Of a DNA stretch of 45,114 nucleotides, positions 30,311-39,776 are shown piece after piece. Source of the stretch: Paludibacteraceae bacterium (GTDB lineage Bacteria > Bacteroidota > Bacteroidia > Bacteroidales > Paludibacteraceae); NCBI GenBank assembly GCA_017384225.1, contig JAFNUD010000015.1:1-45114 (forward strand), read 5' to 3'. The notes under the pieces were generated by a model, which saw nothing but the letters and a program-made list of their open reading frames with translations, was not told where the DNA came from and made no database searches. The translations under genes were made by a program, and so were the position numbers. The number at the start of each line of letters is the position of its first letter. The first letter of the stretch is position 1.

Positions 30311-33246
30311 TATTTCATTAACCAGTTTATACTTGTTTTGTACAGTGTACTGAATTCATGCGCGCTCTCGAGCATGATACTCCAGCATAGTGTCTTGCTG
30401 CCGCCTTCGGCAGTTGCATCGTGCGCAATGGCTGCTGCCACGTTAGCCTCTGGGAAACGAGCCACTACTATACCACCTTCTGTTGGATAGATACCGTCAG
30501 GATTCTCGGTGTGAATCATCTCTTCGTTAGGCTCCATACGGAAAGTATAGACACCATTAGGCAGTTGACGCTCGATACGAATTTTGCCTGTGCGCGAAGT
30601 GTGGGTGCTACGGAATTCGTAGTGCAATTGATTTTTCGTGAAGGCTGCATCCTCTTTGCTTTGCATGTCGCTGGCGATATGTGCACCCGAGAGCAGGAGG
30701 CGACCACCGTGTTGTAGATAGTGGGTTAGTGCTTGTTGCAAGTTCGTTGGCATGCAGTGGAAGGATGTGTCGTTGCCCATGATATAGGTCTTTTGCTTGC
30801 CAAGGATAAGATCCACTGCATCGTATCCGGCAATAGTATCCAAAGCTGCTACGCTGGTGCTGACGTAGGAGTATCCCATCTCTGCAAGGATTTTACCGTG
30901 CATGGCAGGATAATCGAAGGTGTTGCCTACTGTAGGGTGGTTCATGTGGTCGCTGTAGCACATTCCCCAACCGCAGTTGTCGTCAGTCTTCCATTCGTTG
31001 CGGCTGTCGAAGTCATATACTTCACCGATATAGTTCACGCCCTTGCCATATGGCACAGCATGGCTGGCAGGACGGATACCGCCGTAGATACTATCGCTCC
31101 ACCATTCTGGACCGCTCACGCGATTAAAACCGTTCACAATAAGCACATTGCCTTTCTCTTCAGGAGCAATATATGCAGAGAGTACTTCGCTTCGGAAACT
31201 CAAACCACCTGCGTTACCTGCTGCTACACAGATGTCGTAGCGTGTGCCAGGAGTTGCAGTAAGGGTGTATGTCGGATTCGTAACGCGTACACCATTATCC
31301 CAATCACCATCGTTGATGCGTGTATATACCACGTAATAGGATGGAGTGGCAGTTGGTTCGAGAGCGTCCTCAGTTGGATTCCAAGAAACTTTGATCTTCT
31401 CGCCTATCGCCTCATCGCCTAATCGCCTCATCGCCATCTCTTTCACTGGCAGTGGTTGTACTGCGTACTCTGTACCATATTGCTCATGGATGAACTTCAA
31501 GAAGGATTTGTAAATCGCTCGTGAGATGGTGAAGCGCACGCGGGGGTCAAGACCATAGCGCATGTCGGTCATGTTTTGGTGAGAGAGCAACTCAAGCAGT
31601 ACTGCTGGCACTTTAGGGTGGCGTGCTTCAGCATAGGAAGAGTTGTTCAGTTGGCGGCGTGTCCACTCTGGTGCATATAGGGCACGCATGTCCTCTACGA
31701 TTTGCGTTTGCATATAGTCCGCGAGGTCGCGTGCTATGATACGACTCTTGCCTGTCGGGAATTTTTTATTTTTCTCATCGTCGTGATCCTTGTATATGAT
31801 AAGCGTACCCACCACTTCATCTTTCACACCAGCATCGGTGTGGAATGCGAGACTGGCGTGGAGTGGGATACCCAATCCGGGCTCGTTCGGGTTAGCCGCA
31901 CTACCACCTGCGAGGTAGTTCACCCAGATACCGCGAGCGGCGTAATCATCCACGTAGTCGTTCTTGCTGTCGGTGTAGTTGTAGATACTGTCTGGAATAC
32001 CCGAATATTGCATCCAATAGCGTGCTGCTTCTATGTAGCGTGGCAAACCGCTAGTGACTGCATTTGCTTGATTGGCAAGCAATTGCGTGCTGTCAATGAT
32101 AGCTGTGTCGCTCTTAGGTAGTTCTTTGGATGAAGGTACATTCTCAAAACTGTCGGGCTGTTTGTAGCGAGCTACACTACCCATACCGCCTCCAAATTTT
32201 ACCGCGTCGGTAGTGACGATCTCTTTGCCGTTGGTAGTAGCGGTCACGCTGACGTAGTTATTCGCTTTGTCGCTATCGAAACTGAAAGTGCCGATATATA
32301 CCCATGTACCACCACCCATCTTTTGATTGACTGCAAAAGTGGTCTTTTGCCCTTTGTGCACAACAGTGTATTGCGCTTTGCTGGTGCTATTAGGCAGGGT
32401 CTTGTAGCTCACATATACTGCGTAATCGCCCGCTGGGAGTGATGGGGTGTAGATAATCTCACCTTTGTTCTTCTCCTCGCATTTCACTTCGGCGGTGTAG
32501 CGACCTTGCTCAAATGGGTTCTCCCCTTCGAGTAGATGTGTGGTAGGGGTGGCCCAACCTGTGCCTTCACCGATAGCCCATAGACCTTTGATAGTAGCTT
32601 CGGAGTCATCTACTACTTGCTCGTAGGTCTGTGTGTCGCGTTCGCGTGGCTGCACCACTACGGCACCTGCGTTCTCAAGCATAGGCACCAGAAATGGCAT
32701 GGTGTAACTGCTTGTGTATAAATCTTCTACGGTGCTCCATACTTTGGCTCTTTGCCACCGCCAAGACTCTGTAGGTTGATGGAAATACTGTCCGTGACTA
32801 CCCCAAAGGGCAATATGTTTGCCGTCCAAACCTTGTTTGGCGGTGTATGGGCGTGAGGTGTTGGTCACCCATTGGGTAGTAGCGGGTAGGGTATAGCGCG
32901 CATTCTTAGCACGATGGCGATAGAGACTGGTGACCAATTCACCTATCTCATAACCATCGGTGTAGATGGTCACTTTGCCATTTTGGTGACCAAAGACCAT
33001 TTGGCTTACGAGTTTGCGAAGTTCCTGTATATCTTTGTCTGAAAGCGATATTACGCTCAACGCTTTGTTGGTATATATGGTCACATAACTATTTTTCACG
33101 CGAACATTGCTGATTTTCACGTTCTCTACGTATGCACGCTGGTGGACAAAGTGTGAAAGGGTATCTGACAGCGCTTGTTTGTCTAATGCCATAACGGGCA
33201 GGCAAATGATTGCTGCCAAAAGGATGACAATAAGTGTTCGTTTCAT
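30310..33246 (-). CDS. Secreted N-acetylmuramoyl-L-alanine amidase/golvesin-domain protein
   Basis: 978 residues with a signal peptide (MKRTLIVILLAAIICLPVMA). After an N-terminal region come a golvesin/xanthan-lyase-type beta module (about 235-350: FEQGRYTAEVKCEEKNKGEI, GDYAVYVSYKT) and an amidase_3-type catalytic domain (about 405-590: GIPLHASLAFHTDAG, VPAVLLELLSHQN with the Zn and Glu residues expected). A fibronectin-III-like domain (about 616-700) and a C-terminal domain of unknown role follow. It probably trims cell-wall peptides or is a surface hydrolase; annotation as 'xanthan lyase' is common for this architecture. Just before the FN3-like part, residues 603-616 (RRLGDEAIGEK) come from a heptamer/octamer array. 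Confidence 0.8.
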   Translation of the reverse strand: MKRTLIVILLAAIICLPVMALDKQALSDTLSHFVHQRAYVENVKISNVRVKNSYVTIYTNKALSVISLSDKDIQELRKLVSQMVFGHQNGKVTIYTDGYEIGELVTSLYRHRAKNARYTLPATTQWVTNTSRPYTAKQGLDGKHIALWGSHGQYFHQPTESWRWQRAKVWSTVEDLYTSSYTMPFLVPMLENAGAVVVQPRERDTQTYEQVVDDSEATIKGLWAIGEGTGWATPTTHLLEGENPFEQGRYTAEVKCEEKNKGEIIYTPSLPAGDYAVYVSYKTLPNSTSKAQYTVVHKGQKTTFAVNQKMGGGTWVYIGTFSFDSDKANNYVSVTATTNGKEIVTTDAVKFGGGMGSVARYKQPDSFENVPSSKELPKSDTAIIDSTQLLANQANAVTSGLPRYIEAARYWMQYSGIPDSIYNYTDSKNDYVDDYAARGIWVNYLAGGSAANPNEPGLGIPLHASLAFHTDAGVKDEVVGTLIIYKDHDDEKNKKFPTGKSRIIARDLADYMQTQIVEDMRALYAPEWTRRQLNNSSYAEARHPKVPAVLLELLSHQNMTDMRYGLDPRVRFTISRAIYKSFLKFIHEQYGTEYAVQPLPVKEMAMRRLGDEAIGEKIKVSWNPTEDALEPTATPSYYVVYTRINDGDWDNGVRVTNPTYTLTATPGTRYDICVAAGNAGGLSFRSEVLSAYIAPEEKGNVLIVNGFNRVSGPEWWSDSIYGGIRPASHAVPYGKGVNYIGEVYDFDSRNEWKTDDNCGWGMCYSDHMNHPTVGNTFDYPAMHGKILAEMGYSYVSTSVAALDTIAGYDAVDLILGKQKTYIMGNDTSFHCMPTNLQQALTHYLQHGGRLLLSGAHIASDMQSKEDAAFTKNQLHYEFRSTHTSRTGKIRIERQLPNGVYTFRMEPNEEMIHTENPDGIYPTEGGIVVARFPEANVAAAIAHDATAEGGSKTLCWSIMLESAHEFSTLYKTSINWLMK
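31397..31437 (-). repeat. Heptamer/octamer array inside the amidase gene
   Basis: Coding-strand units GGCGATGA, GGCGATTA, GGCGATGA, GGCGATA, GGCGAGAA at the boundary between amidase and FN3-like domains. Confidence 0.75.
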
Positions 33247-33293
33247 TACGATGTGTATTTTATTTCAGTTTTGTGGAGTTTTGAAAATTGCTG

Positions 33294-33325
33294 CAAAGGT
33301 ACAACAAATATTTTATATTTGCAAT
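33294..33325 (-). promoter_or_regulatory. Promoter of the amidase gene
   Basis: Minus strand ATTG (33325-33322), 20-base spacer, TACCTTTG (33301-33294); the ATG is at 33246. Confidence 0.7.
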
Positions 33326-33404
33326 AGAGAGAATGAGTTTATCCCTGCGAAAAAATGCTCTCTTGAGCCAAAATGCAAAAATATGAGTTCTTAATGATAA
33401 AAAG

Positions 33405-33436
33405 TTTGCGTATCTCATTTTTTTTTTGTACCTTTG
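33405..33436 (+). promoter_or_regulatory. Promoter of the cdd operon
   Basis: TTTG at 33405-33408, 20-base spacer, TACCTTTG at 33429-33436; divergent from the amidase promoter. Confidence 0.8.
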
Positions 33437-33471
33437 CGCACCAAATAGATAGTAACATTATTTTTTTGAGT

Positions 33472-33954
33472 ATGAAGCAAATAATTATAAAAACGCCAGT
33501 ATCCGTTTGCTCGTTTGATGAGTTGGATAATGATTTGCGTATTTTGGTAGAAAAAGCCAAAGCGATGACGCAGAATGCCTATTGCCCTTATTCGCATTTC
33601 CACGTAGGAGCTGCTGCTTTGCTGGAGAATGGTCAAATAGTGGCAGGTAGCAATCAGGAGAATGCTGCCTATCCCAGTGGCTTATGCGCAGAGCGAACTG
33701 CACTTTTTGCTGCGAATGCAAACTATCCGCATACGCCTGTCGTAGCGTTGGCTATAGCTTGTTATGCTAATGGACATTTTTCGAAAAATATTATCAGTCC
33801 ATGCGGTGCTTGCCGACAAGTGATGTTGGAGACAGAGCATAGATTTGCGAAGCCGATGAAAATAGTGCTTTATGGAGAAGATATGTGCTATATCTTTGAT
33901 AGTGCAGCAGATTTGCTTCCCCTGAACTTTGTGGCAGAAAATTTACAGGCTTGA
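33472..33954 (+). CDS. cdd: Cytidine deaminase
   Basis: 160 residues from the ATG at 33472. An earlier in-frame start at 33373 lies upstream of the promoter and is rejected. It hydrolyses cytidine or deoxycytidine to uridine in pyrimidine salvage. The zinc site is formed by CAERTALF (His replaced by Cys, as in tetrameric forms) and PCGACRQVM, and the substrate-binding FHVGAA segment precedes it. First gene of a tight rightward operon. Confidence 0.93.
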   Translation: MKQIIIKTPVSVCSFDELDNDLRILVEKAKAMTQNAYCPYSHFHVGAAALLENGQIVAGSNQENAAYPSGLCAERTALFAANANYPHTPVVALAIACYANGHFSKNIISPCGACRQVMLETEHRFAKPMKIVLYGEDMCYIFDSAADLLPLNFVAENLQA

Positions 33955-35462
33955 ATTGGATAAAGAAAATAGATACCTACTTGCTCAGACACTTTTTGGG
34001 TTTGCTGAGTGTAACGTTTATGATTTGCATCTTCATTCTGCTGATGCAGTTTGTGTGGATGCACATTAAGGATCTTGTGGGTAAAGGCGTAGAAATCGGC
34101 GTTCTGGCTGAGTTTTTTGTCTATGCCGTGGCTTCTGTGGTGCCTTTGGCTTTGCCTTTGGCTATTCTATTGGCTTCGCTGATGACCTTTGGTAATCTTG
34201 GCGAGAAAACCGAGTTGACAGCCATGAAAGCGGCGGGTGTTAGTCTTTTTCGCATTATGCGTCCGCTGACTATTTCTATTATGCTGATATGCGGAGGGGC
34301 ATTTCTGTTTTCTAATTATGTACTGCCAGTATCGCAGGTTAAGTTATGGGCGTTGATATTCTCACTGCGTCAAAAATCACCTGAATTGGATATCCCGCAA
34401 GGTGAGTTTTATGACGGTATTGATGGGTATAATATCTATGTGCGCCACAAGAATCCTAAGATAGGTATGCTCTACGATATGATGATTTATGACTATTCCG
34501 AGGGTTTTCAGAACGCTACGGTCATGGTTGCAGATTCGGGACAGATATTTTTTACTGCTGATAACAAGTATTTGCTCTTGCGCCTTTATAGTGGAGAGTC
34601 GTTTGAAAATCTTGATCGTCAGCAAAAACGTGCTACACAATCAGAGAAAAATATACCCTATCGTCGTGAGAGCTTTATGCAAAAGCAATTGCTTATTGAT
34701 TTTGATACAGAGCTTAACCGATTTGATGAGAAAGCACTCAACGACCAGCATGTCTCTAAGAATGTAGTTGAGCTATTACAGTCTATTGATTCTGTACAAA
34801 CATTGGCACATGACCGTAGTGCGGAGCAGAGTGCGGTAATTGTCGAAAATCGCTATTTTGGTCGTGAGCGTCAATCAGGACGCAATGTAGAGGAGGGGGC
34901 AATGGGCGTAAGTGATAAGGTGTATGATATAGATACACTCCTATCCATGCTAACAGATGAAGAACGTTATCGTGCTGCTTCTACAGCCTTGGAGAAGGCT
35001 CAAGCGCAGCGCGATCAGATAGACTACAATGCACTGATGCTCAATGATTACCAGCGTTATATACGCCGTCATGAGATTGAGCTGCACCGCAAGTTTACAT
35101 TAGCATTCGCATGCCTCGTCTTTTTCTTTATCGGAGCTCCGTTGGGGGCTATCACGCGCAAAGGAGGATTAGGTATGCCTGTGGTCATTTCGGTAGTCAT
35201 GTTTATTGTGTATTATATTATTGATAATACGGGATACAAAATGGCGCGTGAGGCTTTGTGGCCATGTTGGGCAGGTATGTGGCTCAGTTCGATGGTACTG
35301 CTGCCCATTGGTGTGTTTCTCACCTACAAGGCTGCTACAGACTCTGCATTATTTAATCCTGATGCATGGCTGAAAATGTTACTAAATTTGAAACGATTTA
35401 TTTATAAAATATGGATACAATTGAGAAAGCACTTGAGGACATTCGCGAGGGTAAATTCGTGA
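33951..35462 (+). CDS. LptF/LptG-family permease
   Basis: 503 residues, initiated with TTG that overlaps the cdd stop (TTGA). Two blocks of transmembrane helices (about 10-120 and 380-480) enclose a large periplasmic domain, the LptF/LptG (YjgP/YjgQ) layout. These inner-membrane permeases pull lipopolysaccharide from the membrane with LptB ATPase. Only one paralogue is present here. The central segment is longer than in E. coli (~360 residues), as is usual in Bacteroidota. Its last 52 bases overlap ribBA. Confidence 0.85.
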   Translation: MNWIKKIDTYLLRHFLGLLSVTFMICIFILLMQFVWMHIKDLVGKGVEIGVLAEFFVYAVASVVPLALPLAILLASLMTFGNLGEKTELTAMKAAGVSLFRIMRPLTISIMLICGGAFLFSNYVLPVSQVKLWALIFSLRQKSPELDIPQGEFYDGIDGYNIYVRHKNPKIGMLYDMMIYDYSEGFQNATVMVADSGQIFFTADNKYLLLRLYSGESFENLDRQQKRATQSEKNIPYRRESFMQKQLLIDFDTELNRFDEKALNDQHVSKNVVELLQSIDSVQTLAHDRSAEQSAVIVENRYFGRERQSGRNVEEGAMGVSDKVYDIDTLLSMLTDEERYRAASTALEKAQAQRDQIDYNALMLNDYQRYIRRHEIELHRKFTLAFACLVFFFIGAPLGAITRKGGLGMPVVISVVMFIVYYIIDNTGYKMAREALWPCWAGMWLSSMVLLPIGVFLTYKAATDSALFNPDAWLKMLLNLKRFIYKIWIQLRKHLRTFARVNS

Positions 35463-36643
35463 TTGTCGTAGATGATGAAGATCGTGAGAACGAAGGCGAT
35501 TTTATTATTGCAGCTGAAAAAATAACGCCTGAGAAAGTCAACTTCATGCTGCAGCATGGACGTGGTGTGCTTTGTGTGCCACTGCTGGAAACACGTTGTG
35601 CAGAGTTGGGATTGATACATCAGGTGGCTAACAACACATCTATGTTGGGCACACCTTTCACGGTGACGGTGGATAAGTTGGAGGGTTGTACTACAGGTGT
35701 TAGTGTAGAGGACCGTGCGGCTACCATTCGTGCGTTGGCTAATCCTGCATCTAAACCAGAGACGTTTGGTCGTCCTGGTCATATCAATCCGCTGTATGCG
35801 CAAGAGCGTGGTGTGTTGAAACGTGCAGGTCATACCGAGGCGGCAGTGGACTTGGCACGTTTAGCAGGATTGCAACCAGTGGCGGCGCTTATTGAGATTA
35901 TGAACGAGGATGGCACAATGGCGCGTATGCCTGATTTGGAGAAAGTGGCTGATAAATACGGACTTAGTTTGGTGTCTATCAAAGATTTGATTGCTTATCG
36001 TTTGAAGCATGATTCTCCTATATCCAATAGCCAATCACCCATTGCCAATAGTTTGGTAGAGCGTGGTGAGACGGTTAGTTTGCCTACGGCGTATGGTGAG
36101 TTTATGCTAACGCCTTTCCGCCAATTGAGCAATGGATTGGAGCATATCGTGTTGCAAAAGGGCGAATGGGCTGATGATGAGGCTATCTTGTGTCGTGTAC
36201 ACTCTTCCTGTATGACGGGCGATATATTTGGTTCTAAACGCTGCGAATGTGGTGAGCAATTGCACAAGGCCATGCAGATGGTGGAGAAAGAGGGGAAAGG
36301 CATTATTGTTTATCTCAACCAAGAAGGTCGCGGTATAGGACTGATGAATAAGATCAGAGCTTATAAGTTGCAAGAACAAGGTGAGGATACCGTGGAGGCA
36401 AACGTACATTTGGGCTTCCAACCCGATGAGCGCGACTATGGAATAGGTGCACAAATACTGCAACTGATGGGTGCAAAAAAGCTTCGACTCATGACCAACA
36501 ACCCAGTCAAAAGAGTAGGATTGGAAGCATTTGGCATAGAAATTGTAGAAAATATACCAATAGAGATAGCTCCTAATCCATATAATCTGCGATATATGCA
36601 GACGAAGAAGGAGAAAATGTATCACAATTTAAATTTGGTATGA
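35411..36643 (+). CDS. ribBA: Bifunctional DHBP synthase/GTP cyclohydrolase II (riboflavin)
   Basis: 410 residues. The N-terminal domain (1-200) makes 3,4-dihydroxy-2-butanone 4-phosphate from ribulose 5-phosphate ([19 protein letters not shown]). The C-terminal domain (about 215-400) opens the GTP ring ([20 protein letters not shown] with the Zn cysteines, [11 protein letters not shown]). Both feed flavin synthesis. The linker contains [13 protein letters not shown], encoded by four 7-base units (36024-36051) not expected in RibBA. The start overlaps the LptF/G gene by 52 bases and its stop overlaps the next start (ATGA), so translation is coupled. Confidence 0.93.
   Translation: MDTIEKALEDIREGKFVIVVDDEDRENEGDFIIAAEKITPEKVNFMLQHGRGVLCVPLLETRCAELGLIHQVANNTSMLGTPFTVTVDKLEGCTTGVSVEDRAATIRALANPASKPETFGRPGHINPLYAQERGVLKRAGHTEAAVDLARLAGLQPVAALIEIMNEDGTMARMPDLEKVADKYGLSLVSIKDLIAYRLKHDSPISNSQSPIANSLVERGETVSLPTAYGEFMLTPFRQLSNGLEHIVLQKGEWADDEAILCRVHSSCMTGDIFGSKRCECGEQLHKAMQMVEKEGKGIIVYLNQEGRGIGLMNKIRAYKLQEQGEDTVEANVHLGFQPDERDYGIGAQILQLMGAKKLRLMTNNPVKRVGLEAFGIEIVENIPIEIAPNPYNLRYMQTKKEKMYHNLNLV
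36024..36051 (+). repeat. Heptanucleotide array in the ribBA inter-domain linker
   Basis: Units CCAATAG, CCAATCA, CCCATTG, CCAATAG. In frame. Confidence 0.8.
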
Positions 36644-37989
36644 TTATGAAACGAATTCTTTTTTATGCCTTTATTGTAGGCGCTTTGCTTATGGTTCATA
36701 CCACAGCCTATGCCGATGAAACCGTTACAGTTACGGCTACCAACTCCGATATCTCTCAAGATCTCGATCTCAAGATGGTGGCTACACTTTTTGCTCAAGC
36801 CAAAGACCTTGAGGAGTTTGAGAAAGTACTGAATAATCCCGATTCCGCTTATTCTAACCTTGATCTCAATGGCGATGGTGATGTGGACTACTTGCGTGTA
36901 ATAGAAACGGCTGATCAAAATCGCCATTTAGTGGTTATACAAGCTGTTTTAGCTAAGGATATTTATCAAGATGTAGCTTCTATTTTTGTGGATAAAGATC
37001 CTGAGACAGAGTCTATCACGGTACAAATCATAGGTGATGAGTATATCTATGGTGCCAATTATATCATTGAGCCAGTCTATATTTATCGTCCTTATATCTA
37101 TGATTGGTTTTGGGGTCCATCATGGGTAGCATGGCATTCGCCATACTATTGGGATTATTGGCCAGGTTGGTGGCATCCTTACCATTGCATAGCACATCAT
37201 ATGTATTGGGAGCATATGTATTGGCATCACCATCATCATCCATATTGCTCGTATCGTACAGCTTATCACCACCACCCACATTATGCTAACATGCATCGTC
37301 CTGTGAGTCGTGTGGATTACGCTACTCGCCATCCAGAGCGTTCGTTTGCTGCGCGCAATGCTTCTACACGGATGACCAATGCGCGTGAATTGGATCGTAC
37401 ACGTCAAACTGCAATGCGAGCTGCTGCTGGTGCTACGCGTGCTGAAGCGTCAAGAACTGCTAATACACGTATCTCTGCTGCCAGCACACGCAACGCTACT
37501 TTTGGCAGCAGCAATGTTCGTACTGCTACTACCACCAACCGCGCTACTGCTACGACTTCACGCGCTTCTGCTACGACTTCTCGTACAGCTACCGCTACAC
37601 GAGGCAGTGCTACAGCTGCGTCTTCGCGTATTGCTACTACCGCTACACGAGGCAGTGCTACAGCTACACCTTCGCGTTCTGCTACTACTGTTACACGAGG
37701 CAGTGCTACAGCTACGCCTTCGCGTTCTGCTACTATGAATACTAGTCGGACAACGTCCAACTCCTCTGTTATGCGTTCGTCTAATAGTTCCGCTGTTCGT
37801 TCGTCAGGTAGTTCTGCAGTTCGTTCTTCAGGTACTACTGCTCCACGTACGTCCAGCAGTTCTGCAGTACGTTCATCCAGTAGTTATTCGCCTTCACGTT
37901 CTTCTGCTGGATATTCTTCAGGAGGCTCAATGCGTTCTTCCTCCTCGTCGTCTTCGTCTCGTGGAGCAAGTTCAGGTGCACGCAGATAA
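36640..37989 (+). CDS. Secreted His/Tyr/Trp-rich protein with long Ser/Thr/Ala/Arg tail
   Basis: 449 residues; the signal peptide starts at MKRILF (36646) or two codons earlier at 36640, where ATGA overlaps the ribBA stop. After the signal (to about 27) comes a domain with an acidic [13 protein letters not shown] loop, resembling a calcium-binding EF-hand-like turn. Residues 140-220 are packed with W, H and Y ([20 protein letters not shown]), and residues 235-449 are low complexity, made of repeated ATTSR, RGSAT, RSSxSSAVR words. The tail could be a disordered linker or a binding surface. Not recognised as a known enzyme. It converges with recQ, overlapping its stop by 18 bases. Confidence 0.7.
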   Translation: MIMKRILFYAFIVGALLMVHTTAYADETVTVTATNSDISQDLDLKMVATLFAQAKDLEEFEKVLNNPDSAYSNLDLNGDGDVDYLRVIETADQNRHLVVIQAVLAKDIYQDVASIFVDKDPETESITVQIIGDEYIYGANYIIEPVYIYRPYIYDWFWGPSWVAWHSPYYWDYWPGWWHPYHCIAHHMYWEHMYWHHHHHPYCSYRTAYHHHPHYANMHRPVSRVDYATRHPERSFAARNASTRMTNARELDRTRQTAMRAAAGATRAEASRTANTRISAASTRNATFGSSNVRTATTTNRATATTSRASATTSRTATATRGSATAASSRIATTATRGSATATPSRSATTVTRGSATATPSRSATMNTSRTTSNSSVMRSSNSSAVRSSGSSAVRSSGTTAPRTSSSSAVRSSSSYSPSRSSAGYSSGGSMRSSSSSSSSRGASSGARR

Positions 37990-39744
37990 TTTCGCTTTTA
38001 ACCTGCACACGTCGCAACTTCCGCAGGCATCAGCATCATGTTCGCCAAAATAGGATAGCAGTATTTGTGAGCGGCAATAGTGCTGATTATCTGCGTATTC
38101 AATCATTGCTTTGAGTTTATCAACATATTGTTGTTGATGCTTTTCGTATATATCTGTAGATAGGAAAATATCTGTTTGTCGTTCTTGCGTAAAGGTAAAC
38201 GTGTTTTCTACGCTGCGTGGGATATAGGTCAGTATATTGCGTTGTGCGAGAGATACGAATAGTTCGTGCAATTGGTGTGATGACCATTCGGTGCATAGAT
38301 TGTCGAAGTGGATATATTGCAGTTCGGTAAAGATACCCGTGTACTTGCGCATGAGTGTTTCCAATAGTTGCAATTGTGACTGACTGAGTCCGTAGTCGCT
38401 AATCTCGCGACGTGGCACACGGATCATAGCCCGTGGGTGTATTTCTTGTTCCTCTTGAAAATGGATATATCCTGCTTGTGTAAGGAGGTGTAGGGCAGCG
38501 TATGTCTGAAGCAAAGGTAGATGCATGATTCGGCATAAGTCGTTGATATGCAGTATGTAGGTGTTTCCTAATCCACTACCTGCACCAATGCCCAAAAAGT
38601 CGCAAGTCTTATGATAGACATTCTCTATAAACGCTTTGGGTGGATAGTTGTCTGCTACGCGTTTGCGTGCTTTCGCTTTATCGGTAGTTGGATCGTAGAG
38701 CAATACAGCAAAGGCTTGGCGTTCGTCTCGTCCTGCGCGTCCCGCTTCCTGAAAATAGGCTTCTATGGTATCGGGCAAGTCGTGGTGAATCACAATCCGT
38801 ACATCGGACTTGTCAATACCCATGCCAAAGGCGTTAGTGGCTACGATGACACGTGTGGAGGGCAATTGACGATTGGCGGTTGGTGATGGAGTATGCTCCC
38901 ACCTTTTCCATGCTTCCTGCTTTTCGGTGCGCTCTTTGGATGGGAGGCCTGCATGGTAGAAGTCAGCAGATATGCCTTGCTCGTTGAGGTAGGCGGCTAT
39001 CTCTTGTGAGCGTTGACGGTTGCGTACATATACAATAGCACTACCTGGCACTCGATTGAGAATATGCACAATCTCGTCTGCTTTTTTATTGGTTTGACGC
39101 ACCACATAACTGATGTTTGGTCGGGCGAAACTCTTGCGCAGCACATTCTTCTCGCGAAATGCCAATCGTTCTTGTATATCATCCACCACATCGGGCGTGG
39201 CTGTGGCTGTAAGTGCCAAGATAGGCACTTCTGGTCTTTCGCCTTTCGCCTCTCGCCTGATAACCTCTCGTATCTCCGCTATCTTTAGATAACTAGGACG
39301 GAAATCATATCCCCATTGTGAGATGCAGTGTGCTTCATCTACGGCGATGAGGCAGATAGGCAGACGGCTTAGTCGCTCGCGAAATTCTTCTGACTCTAAT
39401 CGTTCGGGAGATACATAGAGGAAGCGATAAGGTCCCCACATACAATTGTCCAGTGCCACTTTTTGTTGGTCGTAGCTCATGCCACTATAGATAGCAGCAG
39501 CACGTATATCGCGCTTTTTGAGGTTTTCCACTTGGTCTTTCATCAAGGCAATCAGTGGCGTGATTACCAGACACAAACCGCCCATGACCAGCGTAGGTAT
39601 CTGAAAACACAGGCTCTTGCCTCCTCCTGTAGGCATCAATGCCAGCGTGTCGTGACCTGCAAGTACAGATTGAATAATTTCCGCCTGTAAGGGACGGAAA
39701 TTATCGTATCCATAATATGTTTTTAGTATTTCCTGTGCGGTCAT
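37972..39744 (-). CDS. recQ: ATP-dependent DNA helicase RecQ
   Basis: 590 residues from the ATG at 39744 (MTAQEILKTYYGYDNFRPLQ); the longer frame from 39864 runs into trkH and is rejected. RecQ unwinds 3'-tailed DNA in recombination repair. Walker A is LMPTGGGKS, the DEAH box is AVDEAHCISQWG, and NAFGMGIDKSDVR is typical. The zinc cysteines (CGSCDVC) stand at the very C-terminus, after a winged-helix-like region, without an HRDC domain. Two in-frame heptamer inserts occur near residues 162-169 and 283-294. Last gene of the leftward dxs-trkA-trkH-recQ set. Confidence 0.9.
   Translation of the reverse strand: MTAQEILKTYYGYDNFRPLQAEIIQSVLAGHDTLALMPTGGGKSLCFQIPTLVMGGLCLVITPLIALMKDQVENLKKRDIRAAAIYSGMSYDQQKVALDNCMWGPYRFLYVSPERLESEEFRERLSRLPICLIAVDEAHCISQWGYDFRPSYLKIAEIREVIRREAKGERPEVPILALTATATPDVVDDIQERLAFREKNVLRKSFARPNISYVVRQTNKKADEIVHILNRVPGSAIVYVRNRQRSQEIAAYLNEQGISADFYHAGLPSKERTEKQEAWKRWEHTPSPTANRQLPSTRVIVATNAFGMGIDKSDVRIVIHHDLPDTIEAYFQEAGRAGRDERQAFAVLLYDPTTDKAKARKRVADNYPPKAFIENVYHKTCDFLGIGAGSGLGNTYILHINDLCRIMHLPLLQTYAALHLLTQAGYIHFQEEQEIHPRAMIRVPRREISDYGLSQSQLQLLETLMRKYTGIFTELQYIHFDNLCTEWSSHQLHELFVSLAQRNILTYIPRSVENTFTFTQERQTDIFLSTDIYEKHQQQYVDKLKAMIEYADNQHYCRSQILLSYFGEHDADACGSCDVCRLKAKLSACT
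38861..38895 (-). repeat. Heptanucleotide array in recQ, site 1
   Basis: Plus-strand units GGCAATT, GACGATT, GGCGGTT, GGTGATG, GAGTATG, encoding HTPSPTANRQLPS just before the conserved VIVATNAFGMGID. Confidence 0.8.
39236..39258 (-). repeat. Heptanucleotide array in recQ, site 2
   Basis: Units of CTTTC GC, CTTTCGC, CTCTCGC type on the plus strand, encoding RREAKGERPE between two helicase motifs. Confidence 0.65.
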
Positions 39745-39776
39745 ACAAGATATAGAATCACATGATTGCTTAGGTG

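Noticed and set aside
37379-37760. Leu/Val-rich frames over the Ser/Thr-rich tail
   Set aside because: Shadows of the low-complexity coding region; codon pattern and operon context support the plus-strand protein only.
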